64,000 nucleotides of DNA from Miscanthus floridulus (lineage: Eukaryota > Streptophyta > Magnoliopsida > Poales > Poaceae). The notes beneath the pieces were generated by a model, which was not told where the DNA came from, did not search any database, and was given only the letters and a program-made list of their open reading frames with translations. The DNA is taken from assembly GCF_019320115.1 (NCBI RefSeq), contig NC_089581.1, positions 14,127,925 through 14,191,924 on the forward strand, in the 5' to 3' direction. Numbering within the stretch: position 1 is the stretch's first letter; every line of letters begins with the position of its first letter. Below are positions 34,229 to 45,650 of the stretch, in pieces. Both the position numbers and the translations under genes were made by a program.

Positions 34229-36633
34229 TGTAAGGTCGAGATGGCAACTAGAGGGGGTGAATAGTTGTTTCTAAATTTAATCGTGTCGGCTAACCAAAAC
34301 AATGCGGAATTAAAACAATTTGGTCTAGCAAAGACTACACCCATCTATCAAAGTTCACAAGCACCTTATAAAGTTCCTAGTTAGGCAACAAAGGTGCCAG
34401 GCTAGCTAGAGCTCACCTATTCAATTCTAGGAGCAAGGTCACACAAACCTATGCCACTAGTATTTCAAGCAACGAGGGAGCTCCTACACATGCTAGCAAG
34501 CAAAAGCACAAAGCCACCTAGGCTTACTAGCAATGCTCAATAACAAGGCAACCAATGCCAAATTAGAGAGCGCAAATACTTAGCTACACAAACTAAGCAA
34601 TGTGACTAACAAGATTACACAAACCAAATTAGTCACGCAAGGGAGCTACTTCTATACTACACAAGCAAGAAGGTAACTAGTGAGCTATACAAGCAAACTA
34701 ATTACAAGAGCAACTACACAAGCACAATGTATATGAAAGTAATTACAAGCTTGTGTAACGAAGATGCAAACCAATGGGAAGAACAAAGTTGACATGGTGA
34801 TTTTTCTCCCGAGGTTCACATGCTTGCCAACACGCTAGTCCCCGTTGTGTCGACCACTCACTTGGTGGTTCGGTGGCTAATTGGCATCACCTACCAAGCC
34901 CGCACGTCGGGCACCGTAAGAACCTACCCCAAAAGTGAGGGTAGCTCAATGACACGCTTTACTAAAGTTGCTCTTTGCGGCTCCTGTGGGGCGAGCACAA
35001 TGCCCCCTCACAAAGCTCTTCTCTAGAGCACCGCACAAGCTTCTTGTGGGCTTCGACGGAGACCACCACCAAGCCATCTAGGAGGTGGCAATGTCCAAGA
35101 GTAACAAGCACCACTAGCTTGCAACTCAATCACCTAGTGCCACTCGATGCAACATCACGATGCAATCGCGCTAGAATCGCTCTCTCACACAATCGAATGA
35201 TCACTATCAAGCATATGTGAGATAGAGGGCTCCCAAGCACTCACAAGCATGGACACAAAGCCCATCGAGGTGCTTAGCACCAGCCATGGCTGAGACCACC
35301 TTCTATTTATAGGCCCATGGGCTAAACTAGCCGTTACGCCTTCACTGAGCAAATTTCGGGATGACCGGATGCTTCGGTCAGATCGATCGGACGCACCCTG
35401 CCAGCGTTCGGTCGCTCTATGCTGTCCACATGTCGCTCTGCGTTCAACCGGATCCATCTGATCTCAATGGTTAAGTTACAACCAGATGCTGCACTATGAA
35501 TGACCGGACATTACCATGCCTAAGTCTGGTCATTTTCAGAGAGCTCCCCGAGCCTCTGTTTTGTGACTGGACACGTCCGGTCCACCATTACCGGATGAAT
35601 ACCAGTGTCCGATCAGTTTTGTGTCCGCACACCTAACTCCAGTGCCGCCTACATCACCACATGTCAGCACTAACCGGACACAAACCCTGAGCGCCCGGTC
35701 ACTCTTCACGCCAGCGTCCAGTTAGTTCAGCGAAACCCTAACTTTTTTGTATAGGGCGCCGGTGGCACCGTCGGCCTATCCACACTCTATGGGCGGACAC
35801 TCCGCCAGTGAAGTTTCAAACCCTTCTCGCCTCTGTTTCATCGCTGAGTTGATCCAGATCAACTCCAACTTCATCTCCTTTGTAAATGTGCCAACACCAC
35901 CAAGTGTATACCACCATGTGTATGTGTGTTAGCATTTTTACAACCATTTTCCAAAGGATTAGCCACTCAACTTGCCACGCCACTCAATCCTAGCGACGAT
36001 GCAAAGTTAGATCACTCAAGTGGCGCTAGATGACCGATATGCAAACAAGTTTGCCCCTCTTGATAGTACGGCCATCTATCATAAACCTGGTCATCAACTT
36101 CTCAACACACCTATGACCGATGAAATGAAATGCCCTCGGTTATACCTTTGCCTTGCACATTCCATTCCATCTCCTCCAATGTCGATGCAACACATGCACC
36201 AACATGATCAACAATGATATGATCCACTTCATATCATCATGTGATCATATTGGTTCATTGATCTTGACTTCACTTGCTTTTCACTGTTGCCTTCGTCCAT
36301 CGGCGCCAAGTCTTGCTTAAGCTTCACCGCCACGTGGTCCATCGCTCCAAAGCCTCCAACTTGCCCTTCACGCTTACAACCGGTCCATCAAGCCAAGTCA
36401 TGTCTTGATCTTCACCACCTTGATAACATGACTCAATGTCATGTCTCATGTGCAATAAGCTCCTTCATCATCACATGTGTGAGCTTTGCAACATCTCCAA
36501 GCCATTTTCACCTCCATGGCATATATTGCTCACACACACGTACCTGTGGACTAATCACCTATGTATCTCACATAAACAAAATTAGTCCACCTAGGTTGTC
36601 ACTAAATTACCAAAACCATACAAGGACCTTTCA
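34229..36633 (-). repeat. 5' LTR of the minus-strand copia element
   Basis: On the minus strand it begins TGAAAGGTCCTTGTATGG at 36633 and ends CTTACA at 34229, two bases before the primer-binding site. The region 35355-35720 holds about ten degenerate copies of the CCGGACGCTG/CAGCGTCCGG-type word, as in the LTR at 31028. The short + and - frames inside it are not genes. Confidence 0.78.
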
Positions 36634-39032
36634 ACTAGCTACAACATGCTAAGAGAAGAATATACAAACCTCAAGGTTAATCATGATAATCTTGTTATCT
36701 CTCATGAGTTTTTATCCAATGAGCCACATGATGCTACTAACGATGTTGTTAAGATTGATATAGCTACATCATATGATGATTTAATTATTTAGAGTATTGA
36801 GCAAGGTTCTACTAGCAAAGGCAAGCAAGTGGTTGAGTCCGATGATTATGATGAGTATGTCAAGATCAAGAATGAGAATGAGAAGCTAAAGAAAAATCTT
36901 GAGATGCTATCAACCACCAACACTATTGTGTTAGAGAACTTTGATCATGATTATGATGTAGAGCTCATGGAAGAAAATGAGAAACTCAAAGAAGAAAACA
37001 AGAAACTAAAGATGGAGAAAAATCATGATGAGCTAAAAGAAGAGAACAAGAAGCTCAAATTGGAGAAAGAACATCTCAAGATTGGCTTGAGCAAGTTCAC
37101 AAGAGGCAAGCATCTTCAAAGTGAGCTACTCATGAACACCGTCATGAAGATGGATAGAAGTGGAATTGGATACTTGGCAAATCAAGAGAAGAAGGCTTAA
37201 GCTCAACAACAACAACACAAGTCAAAGCCAAAGCTAAAGAGGTGTTTTGAGTGTGGACAAGAAGGCCACTTTGCCCATGAGTGTCAAACTCCACCACCAC
37301 AACCCTTGCCCAAGCATGCTAGACCCTTTGCTTTCAATGCTCATTACATGCTTAGAAAGAACTCTAATGGAAAAATGAAAGTTATGTTCTTAGGACCTCC
37401 CAACAAGAATAGGCCTAAGAAAATTTAGGTTGCAAAGTCACTTGTTGAGAAAGTCAAGGGCCCTCAACAAGTTTAGGTCCCTAAAGCTTGATCTCTTATG
37501 TGTAGGTGAACTACAAGACCAGTGGAAGTCATTGGGTAATTGATAGTGGTTGCACATAACATATGACTGGTGATCCTCGTATGTTCACCTCACTAGATGA
37601 AGAAGTAGATGGCCAAGAAAGAATTACATTTGGAGATAATTCAAAGGGCAAAGTCAAGGGATTAGGCAAAGTGGCAATATCAAATGTGCTATATGTTGCT
37701 TCTTTGAGCTTCAACTTACTATCCGTTGGACAATTATGTGATCTTGGCTTCTAATGTTTGTTTACCAAGAAGGAAGTCGTTGTATCTAAGAAAGATGATG
37801 ATCAAGTTATATTCAAGGGATTTAGATACAACAACCTATATCTAGTGGATTTCACCTCCAAAGATGCTAACTTGAAGACATGTCTATTCACCAAAACATC
37901 ACTTGAGTGGCTATGACATAGAAGACTTGCTCATGTTAGAATGAGTTCACTCAAGAAGCTTATGAAGAATGAATTGGTGAGAGGGTTGAAGGATGTGAAA
38001 TTTGAGAAGGACAAGCTTTGTAGTGCATGTCAAGCCGACAAGAAAGTTGCAAACACTCATCCTACAAAAGCTTTTATGTCAACCACAAGAGTGCTAGAGC
38101 TCCTTCACATAGACTTATTTGGACCAACAACCTATAAGAGTTTGGGAGAAAATCTTTATTGTCTTGTGATTGTTGATGACTACTCAAGATATACATAGGT
38201 GTTCTTCCTTCATGACAAATCCAAAATTGCATCATGCTTCAAGAAGTTTGCTAAGAGAGCACAAAATGAGTTTGAAGTGAAGCTCAAGAAGATTAGAAGT
38301 GACAATGGTAAAGAGTTCGACAATACAAACATTGAATCCTATTGTGATGAAGTTGGAATCAAGCATGAAGTCTCCGCAACCTACACTCCTCAACAAAATA
38401 GTGTAGTTGAGAGAAAGAACCAGACACTAATCACACTTGCAAGAATAATGCTTGATGAGTACAACACACCCTAAGCTCTATGGGCAGAAGCTATCAACAC
38501 CGCATGTTATGCATCCAACCACCTATTCCTTCAAAAGTTTTTTGGTAAGACACCTTATGAGTTGCTCAATGGGAAGAAGCCGAACGTCTCCTTCTTTAGG
38601 GTGTTTGGTTGCAAATGCTACATCTACAAGAAGCGGCAACACCTAGGAAAGTTTCAAAGATGTTGTGATATTGGTTTTCTTGTTGGTTACTCATCAAAGT
38701 CTAAAGCATATAAAGTATTTAATCATGCCACCGGATTGGTTGAAGAAACATATGATGTGGAATTTAATGAATCTAATGGCTCCCAAGGAGCACATGAGAA
38801 TCTTGATGATGTAGGTGATGAACCATTGAGGGAGGCCATGAAGAATATTCTAGTTGGAGACATCAAGCCTCAAGATGATGAAGATGATGTACAAGTGATT
38901 AATCCACCTTCTTCATCAAATGTGCCACAAGATGGTGATAAAGATGGGAGAGTAGAAAATAAAGGCACTCATGTCTCCCATGATTAAATGGTGGCACAAC
39001 CACAAGATGTTGATGCTCCACAACCTCCCCCT
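36634..39032 (+). pseudogene. Ty1/copia gag end, protease and integrase, broken
   Basis: The + strand reads the end of a copia polyprotein: a Glu/Lys-rich coiled coil (36829-37197), the zinc knuckle CFECGQEGHFAHEC (37243-37284), protease WVIDSGCT near 37530, and GAG-pre-integrase/HHCC (HRRLAHVRMSSLKKL, then CSACQ, 37918-38030). The integrase core follows with LLHIDLFGP, DDYSRYT, RSDNGKEFDN and YTPQQNSVVERKNQ (38100-38430), then the integrase C-terminal FGCKCYIYKKR (38600). Stops interrupt at about 37198, 37427, 37557, 37753, 37915, 38196 and 38472. Reverse transcriptase is absent because the LTR at 39033 replaces it. An old, dead fragment. Confidence 0.85.
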
Positions 39033-40869
39033 TGTGGCAGAACCACCTAATCTAATGTCTCCCAGGAGTGCTCGTCTTCCATTAGACACTAAGCACCCAA
39101 AGGAGAACACTAAATTACTCGATTCCATCGGGCACACCCCAGGGAAGAACCCGAAAATCCATATTTTTCCATTAGGATCACAAATAAGAGAATAAAGCTT
39201 ACATCATTCTTAACCATTTCTTACACCACTTTTAATACAACATCAGAGTATAATATTTATTTTTATGATAGCAGAATATAATCATATTATTAGAGTTATG
39301 AATAATTTAATTGAACAGCGGAATATAAACATGTGATTAGAATTACAGCAGAAATATGTGTCTATTCATGGCATGATGAAACATTGCAATGTAAACTATG
39401 ACAATAGATTATAAATGTTCATTTATAAAAATATTTAGTGAGAGTTATAAGTAAAAGCTATGATCGCAGCGTAAAGAAAATCCCCTCTGAGCCCACCAGG
39501 AGGAATCCACACACAAAGGTTAGCTTTAGCATTCACCTATCACCTGTAACAGGGGAAATAAAACCCTGAGTATTCAATTGTACTCAGCAAGATTTACCCG
39601 ATAGGAGGAAAGAAAAGACTCCAAGGATATGCAAGGCCATCTGGCTTGTGGGTTTATTGCATTTGCAGGAAGCATTACTAAGCGTACGTCCTTATATTCA
39701 ATTTTTTATTAATAGCCGCATTGGTTCATTAACTAACCATTTTATGTAAGCACATGTGCTACTTTCAAGCAGGTGGTAAGCAATTAGATTTTCTTTTTCC
39801 ATCTTTCATCTTTCATCTTTAGTTCTTACTATGGTGCTAGGCACGAAACAAGCCGTACTGAATTGCCCGGCGATTCACGAATCAATGCCCCCAGCTGGGT
39901 ACCCCGAAAACACACGCCCCGCTTATACCCAAGGCATAAATAGGACCAACCCATCACCCTCCTATCCTAGGGTCCTAGGTCCCTATCCAAACTAGGACTC
40001 CAAGCCCCTGCCCCTGAGTCCTGGACTCAGTGCGGTGTAAGGACCTCCTCCACCAAAAAGAAACCCTAATAGTCAGTCCGAAAAGAGCCAGAACCCACAA
40101 CAAGAGAGTAACAAGTCTTCCAAGCGCCCATACCCAAGTATGTACTTGAGATAATAAGTCTGTGACTTGCCTCGATGGCTTATGCAACGATCAGTCCTAA
40201 ACTGACACAGACAGAGAAAACAGTGTAACCAAGCTATGCCCCGCGTCCGCGGCGACACAACCTCTTACACCCACCAATACCTAAACCATATCCCTACTCA
40301 GTCACCATTTTTCCTTTCCATCATTTATATTTTCTAGTGATAATAATACAGTACTCCCTCCGTTCCTTAATATAAGCCATATAGATTTCTAAAGGAAATT
40401 CCAAAATATAGGTACGTATCAGCTCCCACGACGATTAGTTTGGAAACCTTCCCACAGTACATAGCGCATGCCCCAACCAATCCCTTAGATTTAGAAAGCA
40501 ATCTGATTGGGAGAGAGAAGATGGCCTGATTTTCCTTTTTTCCTCGGTCTCACATCCTTCCCCAAGCCATGCGTTAATATTGGTGCTAAAAACTATATGG
40601 CTTATATTAAGGAAGGGAGGGAGTAATACATTTCCTATATCTCGCGAGTGGCAGCCATCACTCGACTTCTACCGGAGTCCTATAGCATAGCAATCTACAT
40701 GATCCTATCAAACTAGTAAGACTCATAGGATAAAGACATATATATATGCAAGTGGGTTTCATTCAACTCCTTAAAACTTAATGCACAAATATAATTTAAA
40801 GTGCAGAAAAGCAGGGGTTATGCACCGGGGCTTGCCTGGGTAAGATTTATATTAAAAAGTTAGTATCTG
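39033..40869 (-). repeat. Ty3/gypsy LTR 'C', 3' part, left of the nested solo LTR
   Basis: In minus sense this runs from the insertion site of the solo LTR to the LTR end GGTTCTGCCACA at 39033. It aligns by eye along its whole length with the last part of solo LTR D (43906-45470) in the opposite orientation, including the CCTGTTACAGGTGATAGGTG and TGGGCTCAGAGGGG-type stretches. Its 5' continuation resumes at 45476-45650, across the inserted LTR. It belongs to the same Tekay-like family as D and, more distantly, the E LTR. It cuts off the copia fragment at 39032. Confidence 0.78.
40354..40623. mobile_element. Stowaway MITE inside LTR C
   Basis: A 270-bp element starting CTCCCTCCGTTCCTTAATAT and ending ATATTAAGGAAGGGAGGGAG, near-perfect long inverted repeats, with TA on both sides (40352-40353, 40624-40625). 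The other arm of the inverted repeat (near 44155) has the uninterrupted sequence with a single TA, so insertion at a TA is shown directly. Non-coding. Confidence 0.92.
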
Positions 40870-43800
40870 TGTAACAACCTGATGTTACGATCTTATTTAG
40901 CACCGTGATTTAGGCCTAAGTAAAACTTTTGAAACAAGTTTCTCGAATTTTTGATTTAAAACATAGATAATAAACTTGTGCATGTTACTTAAGTTAAGTT
41001 GATGGGGAAGATATGTAGAGGAATAGGTCACTTTAATTTTGGGAAGATAAATGTTGTTAGTAAGTTTTATTGGAAGCTCGAAAATCAAATTGGAAATTAA
41101 ATCCACTCTTTTTGGCTAAGTCGGCAAACATCGAGTTGTTGTTGACAATGCCATCTTTGGCATTTAAATTCTAACAAAAATGATAAATACCTACGTCATG
41201 TTTTTGCACTATTGGTTGTCACTAAGTGAGTTCATGAGCATGGTGTAGATTGAGGTGGTGTGTGAGGTCGCGATGCACTCTCCAAATTTGCCCTAATCTC
41301 CATAGAATGCGCTGGGAAACAGATTGTGGAGCCTTGTCCATGACTTTGGCACCTAGGTGATGAACTCAGGTTGGTAGTCCCTTATCTCCCTCTCTAGTTG
41401 CTCACTGGTCATGAAGTTTACTTCACTAGATAGCTGTTAGTGCCGACTTTAGGTTGGTGGCTTCGGTTGGACCTCAATCAAAATACTAAGTGGCTTTTGT
41501 TTTGCTTTAAAAAGCGTGTGTAGCACTGTTTATAGCTGTTCGAGCTCGGGGCGTGGTCACCGTGCGCGAGCTACCGCCCTGGTTGGCGCTGTGGCCGTAG
41601 CCGCTGCCCCGCTGGTCGGCCCAGCGGCTGCCGGTCCTGTGCCTAGTTGGGTTGGTCGGCCCTCCCTGTCGTGCGGACAACCTTGTGAGCCCACGTGCGT
41701 GCGCTGTCCTCTATATCCCATGGGGTCAAGCCCGATGCCGCGGTCACTGTCACTTGGCCGGCATGGCATTGGCCCTCGCCATCTGCTTCCCCAACCGCGC
41801 TCAGTCCTAGGGCGAGCGCCAAGTCATCACCACTATGTCATTGGCCCGGCCACTGTTGCGACGGGACTACTCCCTGCTCTGCCCCACCTGTCCGCCCTGT
41901 CCCGCTAGCTGACGGCGGTGAGCTCTATTTGAGCTTGGCCGTTTCGATTCAAGTGTATCGCATCGAGGCTCCGCTCACTTGTGTGTACGTGCTCGCATCG
42001 CTCCATGACTGTGAGCTCTCATTTTAAATTGCTGGCTCGCTGCGTGCTTTTCACTCGGCCGCACCACGCCATGGCCATTGCCTTCTCCCTCCTACACGGT
42101 AGTGAGGTTTGTAGCTCTTTTCCTTGCACCTGCATGTATCTTGGGAAGCTAGCTAGGCACCCTACCGCACTGGACCTCAGCCGAGCACTAATGGCCACCA
42201 ATTTGGCGTTTCCACGCTGTCCGTCAGTTCACCGCTGGAACAGAGCACGATTGGGGGTAAACTCTTGTCCCTCCATGGGGTTCCAATTAGTTGTTCATAT
42301 GAGCTCACATCGATCCCCTCATGCTGTTGCTTGTCCCCATTTGGCCAACAACCCCTCCGTTGGCGACGGGACACGATGGTGCCAAGCGAGAGCACGCACA
42401 GCCTGTCAGTGCGCACATGGTCGGCTACCTTGCCGAGCCTTGTGAACTTGACCGACCCCTCCTACACGTTTTTGGTGAGGTCCTTCTACTTTTGTGGTAG
42501 TCAATTCATCTATCTAAGCTTCGCGCTCGCCGGGGCGCTCTCGCCGCTGTCGATGAGCTCGGTTTAGATGTTGTTCTGGGGCTAGGCCGATAGGGAGTAG
42601 TGCTAGTACATCTGAGGCTTCTAGCAGGCTAGCAGTAACTTAAGAAGAGATTTTTGGTGATGAGGCGTAGCCAGAAGGGCTGTTGTCACCGGTGTGGATG
42701 TAACCGCGGCCGTACCTCGCCACGGCACGTGTCCCCGCTGCGGTGCCGCACCGTTTGGTGTGCGAAATGCCTTGATCGGTTGATCTTGACGTGTGTAGTC
42801 GTTTGGTAGTGCTGGTTGTCGCCGGTGGGGGGGCGTATATGTTGGTGTTTGGTCGGAGTCGCGTGGTCTCTGTAAGTTTGGCTAGGGACCTTTGAATTTT
42901 AGAATTCGAATAACTCTACGGTTCCTGATATAAAGCTCTAACTCAATTGAATAGTTCTATCGGTAGCTTCGCGAATAGAAAAGAAAATGGGGACCTTTTT
43001 GCAAAATGCCAGCACCCGTGCTGGGTTCCATCTTGGAAATTGCTGGGTTGGCCGGTTTGCTGCGCCGAGCTAGGCTGGCTGGTTGCCGAAGCGTCTGGGC
43101 TGCTCGCGCCTACACGCGCCCGCCCCACGTTGGGCTACGCCTGCCCCACCTGGGCTACTATGGCCGCTGGTCCACATGAGCTGGGCCGCTTTGGGCCCAA
43201 GGGCCCTTTCTTCTTTCTTTGGTATTTTGTTAATGTTAATAATCGGTTGAATGTTTGGAAATTCATAGTAAATAGTAGAAAAGTCATAAAAATGCCAAAC
43301 TAAGTTTGTTAGGCTCCTAAAATCATGATCTACCTGCTAGTGTAACTTGTTCACATAGTTGAATAATATTCTTAGGAGCTATATAATTAAATTGGGATAC
43401 CTAACATTGTAAAAATATAAACTTATTGGAATTGTTGTTATAAATGGGTAATAGTATTGGATATGAAATCTTTACAGTAGGTTTCTAGCAATATTAGCTG
43501 CTCACTGTAATTTTTGTAGCTCTAGAATAATTAGTTTGCTAAATAGATAATGATGCCTTATTTCGAATAATGATTAAATCGATAGAATAAAATAAAGAAA
43601 CACCTTGGTTTATATAACTAAAATTATTGTTGGGAAATAACGCCTTATCCGGCAACGTGTATATGTAGCCTAAGTACGGTCATCATTAGAACTAGCCCGT
43701 TAACTCGAGAGGCGTACGCCATATTTTACGAGCCACGATTGCAGTTGATTAATTACATCTTTGCATTGCATATCATATAGGTACGATGATGGATCAACAG

Positions 43801-45470
43801 ATCAAGTGAAGGATGAGTGGAAATTCAAAGATGGTGTAATGGTATTCTCTTTAGGAGATGATGCAATGGGCTTGCTATTCAGATGATGGTGGATGATCTG
43901 AAGATGCAGACACTAACTTTTTAATATATCTTACCCAGGCAAGCCCCGGTGCATAACCTCTACTTTTCTATAGTCTAAATTATATTTATGCATTAAGTTT
44001 TAAGGAGTTGAATGAAACCCACTTGCATATATATATATATATATCTTTATCCTATGAGTCTTACTAGTATGACGGGATCGTGTAGAATGCTATGCTACAG
44101 GACTCCGGTAGAAGTCGAGTGATTGCCTGTCACTCGCGAGAGATAGGAAATATATTACTGCATTATTATCACTTGGAAAATATAAATGATGGAAAGGAAA
44201 AAATGGTGACCGGGCAGGGATATGGTTTGGGTATTGGTGGGTGTAAGAAGTTGTGTCGCCGCGGATGCGGGTCATAGCTTGGTTACGCCATTTTTCCCTG
44301 TCTGGTCGGTTAAGGACCGATCGTTGCATAAGCCATCGAGGCAAGTCATAGACTTATTATCCCGAGCACATACTTGGGTATGGGCACTTGGAAGACTTGT
44401 TGCTCTCTTGTTGCGGATCTAGCTCTTTCTAAATCGACTGATTGGAGGCGGGGATGGTGGAGGTCCTTGCACCGCTCTGAGTCCGGGACTCAGGGGCGAG
44501 GGCTTGGAGTCCAAGTTTGGATGGGGACCTAGACACCCGGGACAGGAGAGTAATGGGTTGGTCCTGCTTATGCCTTGGGTACAAGCGGGGCGTGTGTTTT
44601 TGGGGTACCCAGCTGAGGGCATTGATTCGCGAATCGCCGGGAAATCCAGTATGACTTGTTTCATGCCTAGCATCATAGTAAGAACTGAAAGATGAAAGAT
44701 GGAAATAAAAGGGAAATCTGATTGCTTACCACCTGCTTGAAAGTAGTACAGGTGCTTACATAGAATGGTTAGTTAATGAACCAATGCGGCTATTAATAAA
44801 AACTGAATATAAGGACCCACATTTAGTAATGCTTCCTGTAGATGCAATGAATCCACAAGCCAGATAGCCTTGCATATCCTTGGAGTCTTTTCTTTCCTCC
44901 TATCGAGTAAGTCTTGCTAAGTACCATTGAGTACTCAGTGTTTTATTCCCCCTGTTGCAGGTGATAGGTGGATGCTAAGGCTGACTCTTGTGTGTGGATT
45001 CCTCCTGGTGGGCTCAGCGAGGATTCCTTTACACCGTGATCATAGTTTTTATTCATAACTCTCACCAAATGTTTTTATAAATGAAAGTTTCATAATCTGT
45101 TGTAGTATTTTATATATCAATACTCCATCATGTCATTAATAGATGTTTATTTCCGCTGTAATTCTGATCACATGTTTATATTCCGCTCTACATTAAATTG
45201 TTCATAACTCTGATAATATGATTATATTCCGCTGTTATAATAATAAATGTTATACTCTGATGTACATGTAAAGTGATATAAGAAATGGTTAAGAATGATG
45301 TAAGCTTTATTCTCTCATTTGTGATCCTAATGGCAAAAATATGGATTTTCAGGTTCTCCCCTAGGGTGTGCTCGACAGAACTGCGTAATTTGGTGTTCTC
45401 CCTTGAGTGCTTAGTGTCTAATGGAAGACAAGCACTCCTGTGAGGCATTAGATTAAGCGGTTCTACCACA
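40870..45470 (+). mobile_element. Solo LTR 'D', Tekay-like Ty3/gypsy
   Basis: Begins TGTAACAACCTGATGTTACG and ends GCGGTTCTACCACA, 4601 bases, flanked by a perfect 5-bp duplication ATCTG (40865-40869 and 45471-45475). No internal domain adjoins either end. Its length is close to that of the E LTR (4565 bases), and its beginning (TGTAAC) and end (GGTTCT..ACA) match. It inserted into LTR C of the same family in the opposite orientation. The GC-rich part 41516-42560 has several long open frames in all phases, which I take to be chance. The last 1.56 kb forms an inverted repeat with 39033-40869. Confidence 0.85.
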
Positions 45471-45475
45471 ATCTG

Positions 45476-45650
45476 CATCTTCAGATCATCCACCATCAAT
45501 TAAATAAAAAGCCCATTGCATCATCTCCTGGAGAGAATACCATTACACCATCTTCAGATTCCCAATCATCCTTCAATTGATCTGTTGATCCATCATCGTA
45601 CCTATATGATATGCATTGATGCAAATGTATAGATGTAAATAATCAATGAT
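45476..45650 (-). repeat. Ty3/gypsy LTR 'C', middle part
   Basis: In minus sense this is the stretch of LTR C just before the D insertion site. It matches D at about 43744-43905 in the opposite orientation (shared GGTACGATGATGGATCAACA and GATGATCTGAAGATGCAG). It is cut at 45650 by the end of the E LTR. The missing first ~2.9 kb of C is predicted to lie right of the window, beyond element E. Confidence 0.72.

Larger units (their letters stand above)
32257..36633 (-). mobile_element. Ty1/copia element, Maximus/SIRE-like, LTR plus gag
   Basis: A minus-strand element with a 2.4-kb 5' LTR (34229-36633), a primer-binding site and a gag gene. The gag is cut off at about 32257, so no pol is present. 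The five bases beyond the LTR start are actag (36634-36638), the expected target duplication, without a partner. The very long LTR and the long gag with coiled coils and more than one CCHC-like knuckle fit the Maximus/SIRE lineage. It appears to have landed in the + strand copia element to its right. Confidence 0.75.

Noticed and set aside
41516..42567. Several 100-150 codon frames in the GC-rich part of LTR D and its antisense
   Set aside because: They lie inside an LTR, overlap each other in all phases and have no recognisable domain.
40860..45480. Initial reading of 39033-45470 as terminal inverted repeats of a large DNA transposon
   Set aside because: The perfect ATCTG duplication around 40870-45470, LTR-type ends and matching length of the E LTR show two LTRs in opposite orientation instead.
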